Source of the DNA: Cyanobacterium sp. Dongsha4
GTDB taxonomy: Bacteria > Cyanobacteriota > Cyanobacteriia > Cyanobacteriales > Cyanobacteriaceae
Length of the DNA stretch: 64,000 nucleotides
Direction of reading: 5' to 3'
Assembly (NCBI RefSeq): GCF_036345015.1
Contig: NZ_CP084098.1
Span: 2,679,326-2,743,325, forward strand
Part shown: positions 1-9,733 of the stretch, one piece after another
How positions within the stretch are numbered: the first letter of the stretch is position 1
Layout: every line of letters begins with the position of its first letter
Notes under the pieces: generated by a model
Databases searched by the model: none
What the model saw: only the letters and a program-made list of their open reading frames with translations
Told to the model about the DNA's origin: nothing
Made by a program: the position numbers and the translations under genes

Positions 1-3000
1 GCTCGGTTTTCGTCCATTACCCCCGGATTATCGGAGTTAAAGGCAAAGGATTTACGGTTTAAGTACATATCCCGCAATTCTTGCTCTTCTTCCCAACTAC
101 TATTTTCTACCGCTAGGTTAACGTTACTAGAATATGAACCAGAAGCGTTAGAGAATACACGAGTTGCCGCTTCACGAATGTTAACGCCCATTTCTTCCGC
201 TTGTTCTAAAGCGTGTTTGCGGACATAGTTCATTTCTAAAGGCTCATCAGCTTCAGCCGCTTTTTTCACCGCTTGATCTAATAATGCCATTTGATTGATG
301 AATAAGTCACGGAATACGCCCGAACAGTTAACCACTACGTCAATGCGAGGTCTGCCCAACTCCTCTAAGGGTATCAATTCGAGTTTGTTGACGCGCCCTA
401 AAGCATCAGGCACGGGTTTAACCCCAATCATCCACATAATTTGAGCTAAGGATTCTCCGTAGGTTTTGATGTTATCCGTTCCCCATAATACACAAGCGAT
501 GGTTTCTGGGTACTTTCCGCCGTTGTCTATCTTTTGACGCTCTAATAGTCGATCAACCACGATTTTAGCTGATTGTACCGCCGCTAGAGTGGGGATTTTT
601 TGGGGATCGAGGGCATGAATGTTTTTACCAGTGGGTAATACATTGGGGTTGCGAATGGGATCTCCACCGGGTCCGGGTAGTACATATTCACCCTCAAGGG
701 CTTTTAATAAACCGCCTAATTCATTATCGGCACAAACTTGCTCTAAGCAAAATTCGAGGTATTCAAATAAGGGTTTGATGGCTTTTTCATCGACTTTGGT
801 GTAACCTAATTCGTGTAATTTTGCTACCCAGGGTTCTTTTTTGCCCATATTGAAGAAGTTTAGCTTAGAAACAAAGGAAACTCGCCCTTCTGCGTTGGTT
901 TGCTCCTCTACTAAGGCTCTTACTGCAGCTCTGGTGGCTTCAGTAATTTGTTGTAATAATTCCACATCCGCTAAGACACCTTTATCAGCGTTGCGGTAAA
1001 TTTCCTCCATATTGCGTCCAATACTATTGGCGATGATGGTAGGTAATGCCCAGATACCTTCGTCTTCTCTGTCTAAACTGGCTATATTCACCAAAGTTGC
1101 GATCGCCTCTTCTGCGGTGGGAGGTTTACCGATGATGTGTAAGCCACAGGGTAAAAGACGAGATTCAATCTCCATCAACTTGCGATAAACAGCACCGACA
1201 ATGTGATCTCTTTCATCTTGAGAAAGGGTGCTAGAATCAAATAAATCCGCTTCTTGCCCTTCAGGGGAAGCAATTTCGGGGATGTCTTTGTCTAGGTTGC
1301 AGATACGGGCTTTATCGACAATGGTATTGACAATTTGCACACCGCGCCCACCATCTTTAAGGCTTTGATATGAACCGATTAACTCGCTTAATTCCTCTAA
1401 ACCTTTATATAATCCAGCATTTTCCGCAGGAGGGGTTAAATAAGAAATGGTAGCGGCATAACTACGGCGTTTTGCAATGGTTGCTTCACTGGGGTTATTA
1501 GCAGCATAGTAGTAAACGTTAGGAATATTACCGATTAAACTGTCAGGATAGCACTCCCCAGACATACCCATTTGTTTACCCGGCATAAATTCTAGTGAAC
1601 CATGAGTTCCAAAATGCAATACAGCGTCAACGCCCCAAACCTTTTCAAGGTAGGTGTAATAAGCGGCAAAGCCATGATGAGGAGAAGCAGAGCGAGAGAA
1701 AAGTAATCTCATGGGATCGCCCTCGTAACCGAAGGTGGGTTGTACACCGATAAAGACGTTACCGAAGTGTTTACCGTAGATTAATAGATTTTGTCCATCG
1801 CTGTTGAGATGCCCCGGAGGTGCGCCCCAGTTTTCCTCTAATTTCTTAGAATAAGGGGTTAAACGCTCGTATTCTTCCACACTCATACGATAGGCGATAT
1901 TTAATTCTGGGCTAGAATATTGAGCCTGTGCGTCATGGATTACCAGTTGCATCAATTCTTCGGGGGTGTCTGGCACGTCTTGCACGTCATAACCGTTATT
2001 TTTCATGCCTTTTAACACTTCATGAATTGAGCCGAAAACGTTTAAATAAGCGGCTGTACCCACGTTTCCTTTGTCGGGAGGGAAGCTAAAGACGGTAATT
2101 GCCAGTTTTTTCTCTAATTTGGGTTTTTTGCGTAAATTTGCCCATTTTAATGCACGAGTTGCGATCGCCTCTACCCTGTCTTGGAGAGTGATAGATTTAC
2201 CCGTGTTACCATCTTTCCCTGATAAAATAATAGGCTCGATCGCACCATCTAATTCAGGAATAGCGATTTGTAATGCAACTTGGATAGGGTGTAAACCGAG
2301 ATCACTTTCTTCCCATTCTTCCGTAGTTTGGAATACTAAAGGTAAAGCTACCATGTAGGGACGATTGAGACGGGTTAAGGATTCTACCGCTTTAGGATGA
2401 TCTTGTCGAGCAGGACCCCCTACCAATGCAAAACCAGTCAAAGAAACTACAGCATCAACGATGGGTAAAGGCTCAACTCCCTCTACAGGCTTATCCCAGA
2501 AATACTCATCCACAGGTTTCGAGAAATCCAAACCACCAGCAAACACAGGGATAACTCTTGCACCACGATATTCCAATTCCTGCAACATCGCCACATAGTG
2601 GGCATCATCTCCCGTTACCAAATGGGTTCTTTGTAAGACTAAACCCACACAAGGAGCAAGGGGATCTTTCAAATCCTCACCGATGTCATCACGGGTATTG
2701 TACCACGCCAAATAATCCTTAATGTTTTCAAACATTGTCGGGGCGAGGGGATGCCAAATACCCATATCAGGATAGACAACAGGCTCGGCATAGTCTTTAC
2801 TAGCTAGTAAGGATTTTTCTCCCGTAAACACATATTTATCTGCTAACATCAAGAAGAAGTTTTCTAGGTTATCGGATGAACCACCTAACCAATACTGAAA
2901 ACTCAACATGAAGTTACGAGCATCCTGTGCCTTTTCAACAGGGAGATATTTTAATACAGTAGGTAAAGTGCGTAATAATTTGAGCATCGCATCCTCAAAA

Positions 3001-3464
3001 CCAGCACCAGACTTCTGTTTACGCTTTTTCATAAACTCGCCAATGACGCTCTTACTTTGCCCTAACTGTGCCATACTGAAGCTACCCATTTTGTTAAGGC
3101 GCATCACTTCAGGCATAGACGGGAAAACCACAGCAACATCTAAGTTATCTCGATAGGGTGTTACTGCATCTACAACTTTCTGAGCTAATTCTTCGATAAA
3201 GATAAGAGAGGCAATGAAAATATTTGCTTCTGATATATCCTTTTTAAATTCCTCGTAATTTTCTGGGCTTCTCAACTCCTCAATTAAATAACCACTTACC
3301 TCAATGGCAAGGTTAGGATTGTGGGCGTTGATGGATTTAACTGCTCCAGAAATGGCACTCTGATATTGTGACTCTAGTACCACATAAACTACCTTCATTA
3401 AAGCACGTCCTTGTAAATCTTCTGGTGCTATATGTCGGATAGCTGATTTTACGTTAGTAAACAT
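1..3464 (-). CDS. chlH: Magnesium chelatase subunit H (partial, C-terminus missing)
   Basis: This is the large porphyrin-binding subunit of Mg-chelatase, which with ChlI and ChlD inserts Mg2+ into protoporphyrin IX at the first committed step of chlorophyll synthesis. The reading frame is open from an ATG at 3464 to the window edge, giving about 1154 residues. ChlH is usually about 1330 residues, so roughly 175 C-terminal residues lie outside. The N-terminus reads [20 protein letters not shown], as in cyanobacterial ChlH, and the last visible residues ([12 protein letters not shown]) match the CobN/ChlH C-terminal half. An ACGGAG-like ribosome site sits upstream. Codon use is typical of the window, with HIP1 sites. 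The gene appears single, and no chlI or chlD is visible. Confidence 0.97.
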   Translation of the reverse strand, partial: MFTNVKSAIRHIAPEDLQGRALMKVVYVVLESQYQSAISGAVKSINAHNPNLAIEVSGYLIEELRSPENYEEFKKDISEANIFIASLIFIEELAQKVVDAVTPYRDNLDVAVVFPSMPEVMRLNKMGSFSMAQLGQSKSVIGEFMKKRKQKSGAGFEDAMLKLLRTLPTVLKYLPVEKAQDARNFMLSFQYWLGGSSDNLENFFLMLADKYVFTGEKSLLASKDYAEPVVYPDMGIWHPLAPTMFENIKDYLAWYNTRDDIGEDLKDPLAPCVGLVLQRTHLVTGDDAHYVAMLQELEYRGARVIPVFAGGLDFSKPVDEYFWDKPVEGVEPLPIVDAVVSLTGFALVGGPARQDHPKAVESLTRLNRPYMVALPLVFQTTEEWEESDLGLHPIQVALQIAIPELDGAIEPIILSGKDGNTGKSITLQDRVEAIATRALKWANLRKKPKLEKKLAITVFSFPPDKGNVGTAAYLNVFGSIHEVLKGMKNNGYDVQDVPDTPEELMQLVIHDAQAQYSSPELNIAYRMSVEEYERLTPYSKKLEENWGAPPGHLNSDGQNLLIYGKHFGNVFIGVQPTFGYEGDPMRLLFSRSASPHHGFAAYYTYLEKVWGVDAVLHFGTHGSLEFMPGKQMGMSGECYPDSLIGNIPNVYYYAANNPSEATIAKRRSYAATISYLTPPAENAGLYKGLEELSELIGSYQSLKDGGRGVQIVNTIVDKARICNLDKDIPEIASPEGQEADLFDSSTLSQDERDHIVGAVYRKLMEIESRLLPCGLHIIGKPPTAEEAIATLVNIASLDREDEGIWALPTIIANSIGRNMEEIYRNADKGVLADVELLQQITEATRAAVRALVEEQTNAEGRVSFVSKLNFFNMGKKEPWVAKLHELGYTKVDEKAIKPLFEYLEFCLEQVCADNELGGLLKALEGEYVLPGPGGDPIRNPNVLPTGKNIHALDPQKIPTLAAVQSAKIVVDRLLERQKIDNGGKYPETIACVLWGTDNIKTYGESLAQIMWMIGVKPVPDALGRVNKLELIPLEELGRPRIDVVVNCSGVFRDLFINQMALLDQAVKKAAEADEPLEMNYVRKHALEQAEEMGVNIREAATRVFSNASGSYSSNVNLAVENSSWEEEQELRDMYLNRKSFAFNSDNPGVMDENR

Positions 3465-3912
3465 TAAGCAGAAAACTCCGTGTTATATGATTTTTATACT
3501 AGGTATGTGAAAAAATAATGACTTGCCCAATAAATAATAGGCTCTTTATTGTTTTTACCATGAAAATAAGCTCTTTTACCTAGATGAAGTCTTTTTTTAC
3601 GGTTATCCGTAGTTTTTTGTTACATCTCTTTACACTTTCTACTCGATGATTGCTGAAAAAATATTTTGGTGAAGGTGAAAAATGGCAAGGGGTAAACCCC
3701 TCTGTGTCTCCCCTTAAAAGAAACCCCCCTTTTATAACCCCTATCGAGGAGGGAGAGCAAAAGTGTTTAATTAACTTCTCCCCAACACCTAAATACCCTA
3801 ATTCATTCTCTAACACACTGACATCTGAAACCTGCCCTTATCCTATATTTTTATGCCTAACTGAGTTTAAATATTCCCTATAATTACTGAAAATGAAAAA
3901 GTAAAAAATGAT
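3465..3912. other. Intergenic region with an unoccupied MITE target site
   Basis: No convincing gene is visible; the short open frames on both strands here have no recognisable features. The C-rich stretch around 3680-3800 is a paralog of the sequence around 30700-31060. The stretch GCAAAAGTGTTT-AATT-AACTTC at about 3757-3778 matches both flanks of the MITE at 30790-31009 but has no insertion, so it is an unoccupied version of that target site. Confidence 0.7.
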
Positions 3913-4389
3913 ATGACAAATTATATAAATCCTGCTCCCACCGTAGATATAATTATTGAATTAAAAGACCATGATTATCGTCCTATCGTTCTAATTGAAA
4001 GAAAAAATGAACCTTTAGGGTGGGCAATACCGGGAGGATTTATGGATTATGGAGAGTCAGTGGAAGAAACAGCTATTAGGGAGGCAAAAGAAGAAACTTG
4101 TCTTGATATTGAGCTTCTTGATTTGTTATATGTGTATTCTGACCCTTCAAGAGATGCTCGTAAACATACTTTGAGTGTTGTTTTTATTGCTGAAGCAGTG
4201 GGGCAACCAATACCTGCCGATGATGCTAAAAATTTAGCTATATTTCCTATTGAGAAAATACCTTCTAATCTCTGTTTTGACCATGATTTGATTCTACAAG
4301 ACTATCTTAATTATCGTCTCAACTTCAATTCTAAAGGAATCTGTTTTCCTACTCGCCCTTTACCAAAAATTAAAAAAAGTAACGCCTAA
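3913..4389 (+). CDS. Nudix hydrolase
   Basis: A 158-residue Nudix-fold pyrophosphohydrolase, probably acting on a nucleotide-sugar or ADP-ribose-type substrate. The Nudix box runs from G42 to L64: G42, E48, R56-E57 and E60-E61 fit the G-x5-E-x7-RE-U-x-EE-x-G-U pattern. The conserved glycine near the end is replaced by Cys63. The metal-binding glutamates are all present, so activity is plausible. The front segment ([20 protein letters not shown]) resembles ADP-ribose pyrophosphatase-like members. The ATG at 3913 is the first in frame. The gene stands alone between chlH and the protease gene. The substrate cannot be read from the sequence. Confidence 0.85.
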   Translation: MTNYINPAPTVDIIIELKDHDYRPIVLIERKNEPLGWAIPGGFMDYGESVEETAIREAKEETCLDIELLDLLYVYSDPSRDARKHTLSVVFIAEAVGQPIPADDAKNLAIFPIEKIPSNLCFDHDLILQDYLNYRLNFNSKGICFPTRPLPKIKKSNA

Positions 4390-4482
4390 CTATAAAATCT
4401 GCTGGAGTTAAAAAATAGTAGTTAAAATTCTTTTAATTAATGGATCAAAAATCCATGACTATATCATTACTTTTTATTGTTC

Positions 4483-5058
4483 ATGACAGAAAGCAATCAA
4501 CCAAATTTAGACTCTTTTACTAGGACACAAATATTAGGATTTATGGGCATTACCGCCCTAATTCTCCTCATTATCTCTCAGGTATGGCAACGATTAGGCA
4601 AAATAAATCTCATCCCAGTCAAATTTAATCTTCATGACTTTTCCATGGGAGTTTTAATTGCGATCGCAATTATTATTGCTAGTAGTATTTTAACTAGAGT
4701 ATGGGAAGATTATCGCCACAGTGCCGAAAAATACCTAAATTTAATTATTTCTCCCCTAATTTTTGCCGATTTAATTTGGGTGGGTTTACTCCCCGGATTA
4801 AGTGAAGAATTATTATTCAGAGGAGTTATGCTTCCTGCTTTTGGTTATGATTGGTTAGCTTTAATCCTTTCTAGCGTCTTTTTTGGAATTTTACACTGGA
4901 GTGAAGTTAGCAGTTGGCATTATGTTGTTTGGGCAATTATTATCGGCTTTGTGTTAGGTTACAGTGCTTATATTACTGGTAATTTATTAGTACCCATTGT
5001 CGCTCATAGTTTAACTAATTTTGTTTCTAGTTTACTTTGGAAATTAAAGCATCCTTAA
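4483..5058 (+). CDS. CPBP family intramembrane glutamic protease
   Basis: A membrane-embedded protease of the CPBP (Abi/CAAX) family, 191 residues with several hydrophobic segments. Motif 1 is SEELLFRG (E108, E109, R113), motif 2 has His138 in FGILHW, and motif 3 is AHSLTN (H175, N179). These supply the catalytic glutamate and the accessory histidines. A TTG lies six bases upstream in frame at 4477, but the ATG at 4483 (MTESNQPNLD) is the more likely start. Cyanobacteria carry many paralogs and most have no known substrate. No bacteriocin genes are adjacent, so an immunity role is not supported here. Confidence 0.88.
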   Translation: MTESNQPNLDSFTRTQILGFMGITALILLIISQVWQRLGKINLIPVKFNLHDFSMGVLIAIAIIIASSILTRVWEDYRHSAEKYLNLIISPLIFADLIWVGLLPGLSEELLFRGVMLPAFGYDWLALILSSVFFGILHWSEVSSWHYVVWAIIIGFVLGYSAYITGNLLVPIVAHSLTNFVSSLLWKLKHP

Positions 5059-5232
5059 TGGATGTTGCTCCAAAATATTTTAAGGTGTCACCTCCACCAG
5101 TAATTTTATCTCTAACTGAGGTGATAATTGATTTTTTACAAATGATTTAGGAGTGCTATATTAAACTAAAATCCTGAATATCATAACTTAATAAAACTTA
5201 ATTAAATAATATAACAAAAGGAGCATTTTTTA

Positions 5233-5325
5233 ATGTTTAAAGACTGGAATTTTGATGATTGGTTAAATCATATCTTATTTTTTTTCACTGTATTGTTATT
5301 ACTTTACTCGTTCTTCTTTGTTTAG
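5233..5325 (+). CDS. 30-residue single-pass membrane microprotein (hypothetical)
   Basis: An ATG at 5233 preceded by a strong AAGGAG ribosome site about ten bases away opens a 30-codon frame ending in TAG at 5325. The peptide has a polar, acidic and aromatic N-terminus (MFKDWNFDDWLNH), followed by about 17 continuous hydrophobic residues. It looks like a single transmembrane helix with the N-terminus outside the bilayer. The size is typical of small subunits of photosynthetic or respiratory complexes, but I do not recognise the sequence as PetN, PsbN, Ndh or Cyd small subunits. It lies 80 bases before another small membrane protein gene, and the two may be co-transcribed. Confidence 0.5.
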   Translation: MFKDWNFDDWLNHILFFFTVLLLLYSFFFV

Positions 5326-5405
5326 AATTTATAATATAAACATAGGCTTTTATAGAAAAAAAATAGCTATTCAAAATTTATAAAATTTAAAATTCAAGAG
5401 GGAAT

Positions 5406-5618
5406 ATGAATTTAAAAATGATGCTTTTTTCTGGAATTATGACTGCTTTAATTGGATTAATGTTAGGTTTAGCTGTGTCCGAAATTTCTCAAAGAGTACA
5501 GCGTCGCAATATTGTCATTGTTGGTGGAGGAGTATTAGGTTTTGTTTTAGGCTTTACCTATCAAGGAATTAAGCAAGAAAAAGATGAAAGACAAAAAGAA
5601 TATGAAGATACAAAGTAG
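5406..5618 (+). CDS. Small conserved cyanobacterial membrane protein (hypothetical)
   Basis: A 70-residue protein with two hydrophobic segments (about residues 4-24 and 36-53). The second is glycine-rich (VGGGVLGFVLGF), and a charged C-terminal tail follows (KQEKDERQKEYEDTK). AAGAGGG upstream serves as the ribosome site. The pattern (MLFSGIMTALIGLMLGLAVSE start, glycine-rich second helix) resembles short uncharacterised membrane proteins widespread in cyanobacteria. No function is known to me. It follows the 30-residue microprotein on the same strand. Confidence 0.7.
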   Translation: MNLKMMLFSGIMTALIGLMLGLAVSEISQRVQRRNIVIVGGGVLGFVLGFTYQGIKQEKDERQKEYEDTK

Positions 5619-6036
5619 ATGGCTTTCTGACTTTGAATATGATAAATTTCTTCTAAAAATAAAGTGTAAGGTTTCAGGTGGCAGGTTTTAGGTTGAAGTA
5701 AAGTTGTTAATTTATGGCAATTACATTTTTGTTATGAATAAAGCCTTGTAGGTTAACGTTTGTAGTCATTATTTTATATTGTTTTATTCTACTCACTGTA
5801 AAAGAGCTAAATATATAGATTTTTTGCACAAGCTAACCCTTGAGTTAGATGAAAAAAGTATTGAACAATAAGGAGTTGAGACTTCTAATAGACAAGACTT
5901 TCCTCGAAAAAATTATTAAATTTGAGATATATTTTAAATTAATTTAACCTCAGTTTATGTTAGTTATAAATACCTTTGACTGTTCTTTTGTTTCCTACCC
6001 TCCTAACATAACTTTTTTATCAAACCCTAAATAGAA
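5619..6036. other. Intergenic region without a recognised gene
   Basis: About 420 AT-rich bases. The only notable piece is a short GGTTTCAGGTGGCAGGTTTT-type stretch near 5672-5690. It resembles dispersed GTGTCAGGTT/CAGGT repeats seen near 10805 and 20805. No RNA gene or terminator was recognised. Confidence 0.5.
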
Positions 6037-7572
6037 ATGATGAGTAGAGATAGAGAAATAATTATTATTGGGAGTGGTTTGGGGGGTTTATGTTGCGGTG
6101 CAATTTTGGCTAAGTATGGCTATGATGTTTTAGTCTGTGAAAGTCATAATTTAGCTGGAGGATGCGCTCACGGTTTCCGCTATAAGGGTTTTAAATTTGA
6201 TTCAGGTCCTTCTCTTTATTCGGGTTTATCTTATTCTCCATCAAGTAATCCCTTACGGCAAGTTTTAGACATCGTTGAGGAAGATATTGAGTGGAAAAAC
6301 TACGACAATTGGGGATGTTGGTTGCCAGAGGGCTATTTTGATATTGCAGTGGGTGCGGATAATTTTCATAATCTATTGTTGCAGTTACGGGGAGAAGAAG
6401 CAGGAAAACAATGGCGTAAGTTGCAAGAAGTGATGAAACCTTTGGGAGAGGCTTCTATGGCTATTCCTGTTCAAGCCTTTCGTTATGACTTGGGGGCGGT
6501 TTTGACTCTTTTTCCACACTTTTCCTCTATGATTCCTAATATATTTTCTGCGAAAAAACTAACAGGTAATTTTGGAGCGATTATGGATGAGGTAGTAGAA
6601 GATGAATTTATCCGTAATTGGTTGGATTTACTCTGTTTTATGTTATCTGGCTTACCTGCCCATGGCACTTCGGCGGCGGAAATGGCGTTTATGTTTGCGG
6701 AATGGTATCGCCCTGATGTCACTCTTGATTATCCAGTGGGAGGAAGTGAAGCCATTGTCGATGCTTTGGTTAGAGGTTTGAAAAAAAATGGTGGTGAGTT
6801 AGTTTTATCTAGCCATGTGGCAGAAATTATTATTGAAAATAATCAAGCGAAAGGGGTGAGATTAAGTAATCATGAAGAAATTAAAGCAACTAAGGCTGTT
6901 ATTTCTAATGCCTCCATTTGGGATACTTTGGCTCTGATTCCTGAAGGAATGTTGGATTCTGAATATAGAAGCAAAAGCGAAAAAACTCCCATGAATCCTA
7001 GTTTCATGCACCTTCATTTAGGGATTGATGGAAAAGATATTCCTGATGACTTACCTTGTCATCACATGATTGTTAATGATTGGCAAAAGGGAGTTACTGC
7101 TCCTCAAAATGTAATTGCGGTTTCTATTCCTTCTCTTTTAGATTCTTCTTTAGCACCTCCGGGAAAACACTCTATCCATGTTTATACCCCTGCTACAGAA
7201 CCCTATGAATTATGGGCAAATTTAAACCCCAATAGTCAAGAATATCAAGAAATGAAAGAGATGCGATCGCAGCCTATGTGGGAAGCCCTAGCCCGATTTA
7301 TTCCAGATATAAAAGAGCGATGTGAAGTAAAATTAGTGGGTACACCTTTAACCCATGAACGCTTTTTAAGACGTTATCGAGGCACTTATGGCGCCGCATG
7401 GAAAGCAGGAGAATCTTTATTTGCCCCTGCCACTACTCCCATAAAAAATCTATATTGCTGTGGTGACTCTACTTTTCCCGGTATTGGTGTCCCCGCCGTT
7501 GCCGCCAGTGGTATTATGACGGCTAATACTGTGGCAAATGTTTTCCAACAATGGAAATTTTGGCGTGGGTGA
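6037..7572 (+). CDS. CrtI/CrtISO-family FAD-dependent oxidoreductase
   Basis: A 511-residue flavoprotein of the phytoene desaturase/carotene isomerase superfamily. The N-terminal dinucleotide-binding motif is IIIIGSGLGGLCCG (about residues 8-21), followed by the acidic end of the second strand (VLVCES). The C-terminus carries the family's second FAD motif (LYCCGDSTFPGIGVPAVAAS). Members act on carotenoids (desaturases, prolycopene isomerase) or retinoids. This copy differs at the N-terminus from typical CrtH, so I call it CrtISO-like rather than crtH. Two starts (ATGATG) are adjacent. It could contribute to the carotenoid pathway together with CruF and CrtR in this window, but the reaction is not established. 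Confidence 0.85.
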   Translation: MMSRDREIIIIGSGLGGLCCGAILAKYGYDVLVCESHNLAGGCAHGFRYKGFKFDSGPSLYSGLSYSPSSNPLRQVLDIVEEDIEWKNYDNWGCWLPEGYFDIAVGADNFHNLLLQLRGEEAGKQWRKLQEVMKPLGEASMAIPVQAFRYDLGAVLTLFPHFSSMIPNIFSAKKLTGNFGAIMDEVVEDEFIRNWLDLLCFMLSGLPAHGTSAAEMAFMFAEWYRPDVTLDYPVGGSEAIVDALVRGLKKNGGELVLSSHVAEIIIENNQAKGVRLSNHEEIKATKAVISNASIWDTLALIPEGMLDSEYRSKSEKTPMNPSFMHLHLGIDGKDIPDDLPCHHMIVNDWQKGVTAPQNVIAVSIPSLLDSSLAPPGKHSIHVYTPATEPYELWANLNPNSQEYQEMKEMRSQPMWEALARFIPDIKERCEVKLVGTPLTHERFLRRYRGTYGAAWKAGESLFAPATTPIKNLYCCGDSTFPGIGVPAVAASGIMTANTVANVFQQWKFWRG

Positions 7573-7712
7573 ATTAAAAAGCTGTGATTTTTAGTGTAGA
7601 TCAGGAATGGACAATAGTCACTCTTGCAGTGGTAATAATATTTTGAGTGCTAGATATTTGGAGTTTTTTAAAACATACCATATAACAATTGAGCAATCCC
7701 GAAATTTTGTCT

Positions 7713-9395
7713 TTAACGGAAAATAAGGTCATAATTGTCCATCAAAAATTGTTCGTATTTATCCCTCAACTCGGGTAAAAATTGAGATGTAATTAAAAAG
7801 GTTTTAAACTCCTGTCCTTGACTTAAATATTGAGCATAACTAGACTGTAAAAAGACTCGATAATCTTCTTCGTTTCTTAAATGTACTTGGAAGAAAGCTA
7901 ACATCATGGAGTTAGTATATTCATCTAATAAGTAAGGAGAAGGTAGAGTTAAATTTCCCACCGTTTCGATTAAGTCTGTAATACCTGCATCGAGTTGGGA
8001 AAAATCTACATGGGCTTGTCCTTCTTGTAGTTGTAAATAAACATTTTGATCTGTTAAAAAAGGAAATGTCCTTGCCTGTTCAAAAACAAAGGGAGTTGCG
8101 GGATCATAGCTACCTGCGGCTACAAACATGGGAATATCAATATTATTCAATCCATCAATGCCAAAAATAGAAGCATTAACAGGGTTAATCGTGAATACTG
8201 CTTTTACCCTTTCATCTCGGAAATTATAATCTTTTCTAGGCAGTTGTAAAGCACGACATTGCAGTAAAAGAGCAGTGTTAAGATTGCCAATCTCTAAATT
8301 ACAACTACGCTCTAATTGTTGAAAATTAATTTTTGCTCCTGCCACAGCCAAAGCAGTATAACCTCCAAAAGAATGCCCCCCTACTCCTACGCTTTCGAGA
8401 TTTAGTTTTCCACCAAATTGCTGATTATTTAAACGAGTTAATTCATTTAATACAAACGTAATATCTAAGGGGCGATCGATAAATTCATTGAGACGAAATA
8501 TCTGACGAGATAAACCAGCCAAGAAATCTTCTGTTTGCTGTATATCACTGCCCGGATGTTGAGGTAAAACCACCACATAACCATAAGAAGCCAAATGAGT
8601 TGCCCATCGGCTAAAATCTTCAGGGCGAGAACTTAACCCGTGAGAAAAAATAACTACAGGGATATTTTCACCTTTTAATTCTGCTGGTTGGAAAATTTCT
8701 ACATATAGTTCTCTATTTCTGGTAGCATCAAAAAGGTTTAAACGGGAATTAGTCACAGAAAATGCCCCTAGTTGGCGAATATCTGTCAATTTACTAAAGT
8801 CAACAGGTTCAGATAATTCAGCTTCTTTCTCTCCTAATCTTGCTACCTCATTGACAAACAAATCACTACCATTAACTACTAAGTTAATTTGCTCACTGTA
8901 GTTTAAAATTCGGGGAATATTAATTTGAATATCAACAGCTAAATTACGCAAGACATTTAAGAGGGTTAAACCATCTTCTTCCATTGCGGATTTGATTAAA
9001 GCCCCTCGTAACAAAAATTTTCCGTTACTTCCTCCTCGGATATTAATAACTGAGCCAAAATAATTAAGCAATCTTTCGGCTTCATCTGTGTTCAGAATAC
9101 GAGATAATAAAACAGGGTCAACTTTGACAGGAGTAGTTAACGCTCTTCTAAACTCGGCTTTTTGTTGTGCATCTACCCTTGCTAAATTTAGATAAAAACC
9201 CAAATTTTGATTAACAGTTCCATCTTTTGCAAACTTTTCTAAAGATTCTACTCTCAAAGAAGCAATTAATGGACTATAAACAAAAAAGATATTGTCAGCA
9301 GAATAGCTAGTTTTAACGTTAAAGATACCTAAAGACAAAAAACTCAGACTAATGGCAGTTAATTTTTTCCCAAACGAAATCGGAGAGAAAATCAT
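7713..9395 (-). CDS. Secreted alpha/beta hydrolase with DUF1400 N-terminal domain
   Basis: A 560-residue protein with an N-terminal signal peptide (hydrophobic stretch to about residue 30), then the cyanobacterial DUF1400 region (about 35-165) and an alpha/beta-hydrolase domain resembling PAF-acetylhydrolase or dienelactone hydrolase. The nucleophile elbow GHSFGGY lies near residue 340, preceded by an oxyanion strand (PVVIFSHGLSS). Likely acid and base are Asp in AAGSYDPATP and His in QEGQAHVDF. It probably acts in the periplasm on an ester or lipid. The substrate is unknown. The gene is convergent with the CrtISO-like gene and forms no operon. Confidence 0.88.
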   Translation of the reverse strand: MIFSPISFGKKLTAISLSFLSLGIFNVKTSYSADNIFFVYSPLIASLRVESLEKFAKDGTVNQNLGFYLNLARVDAQQKAEFRRALTTPVKVDPVLLSRILNTDEAERLLNYFGSVINIRGGSNGKFLLRGALIKSAMEEDGLTLLNVLRNLAVDIQINIPRILNYSEQINLVVNGSDLFVNEVARLGEKEAELSEPVDFSKLTDIRQLGAFSVTNSRLNLFDATRNRELYVEIFQPAELKGENIPVVIFSHGLSSRPEDFSRWATHLASYGYVVVLPQHPGSDIQQTEDFLAGLSRQIFRLNEFIDRPLDITFVLNELTRLNNQQFGGKLNLESVGVGGHSFGGYTALAVAGAKINFQQLERSCNLEIGNLNTALLLQCRALQLPRKDYNFRDERVKAVFTINPVNASIFGIDGLNNIDIPMFVAAGSYDPATPFVFEQARTFPFLTDQNVYLQLQEGQAHVDFSQLDAGITDLIETVGNLTLPSPYLLDEYTNSMMLAFFQVHLRNEEDYRVFLQSSYAQYLSQGQEFKTFLITSQFLPELRDKYEQFLMDNYDLIFR

Positions 9396-9733
9396 AAATT
9401 TTAAGAATATACAAAGATAAAACTATTTCAAGATAATCTTAAAACTTATTTTTGTTTTATTTGCAAATCTTATAAAAATTAACACAGAGTAGTAAAGAAT
9501 AAAAAAATTGCTTCTTTTACTTTGAGTCTGTAAATGAATAGTTAAGGTAGGTAATGGGCAACAGGAGATTATTAAATAGTAACTGACTACTAACTCCAAA
9601 CTCAGGTGAGTTAGGTAAGATGTGAGGGAGAAATTAGTTGCTAAAAATGTGCAATTTGAAGGGTAAAGTGATATATTTAAAATTGTTGAAAATAATTCTT
9701 ATTAAATATCAGTTATCATTGGCGAGGCACATA
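9396..9733. other. Intergenic region between divergent genes
   Basis: No gene is supported. The open frame continues upstream of the ABC-ATPase start to 9638, but those residues (lysine/leucine-rich) do not resemble an ABC domain. The stretch 9547-9620 contains dispersed-repeat fragments (GGGCAACAGGAG, AACTCCAAACTCAGGTGA) also seen inside the barrel gene and the MITEs. Confidence 0.5.

Noticed and set aside
3580-3883. Overlapping open frames on both strands downstream of chlH (78 and 77 codons)
   Set aside because: They lie in a dispersed C-rich repeat, have no ribosome sites, and the peptides lack recognisable features; the paralogous repeat at 30.7 kb does not keep the frames.
9638-9733. 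Longer N-terminus for the ABC ATPase
   Set aside because: The extra 32 residues are not conserved-looking and the ABC domain begins normally at ATG 9734.
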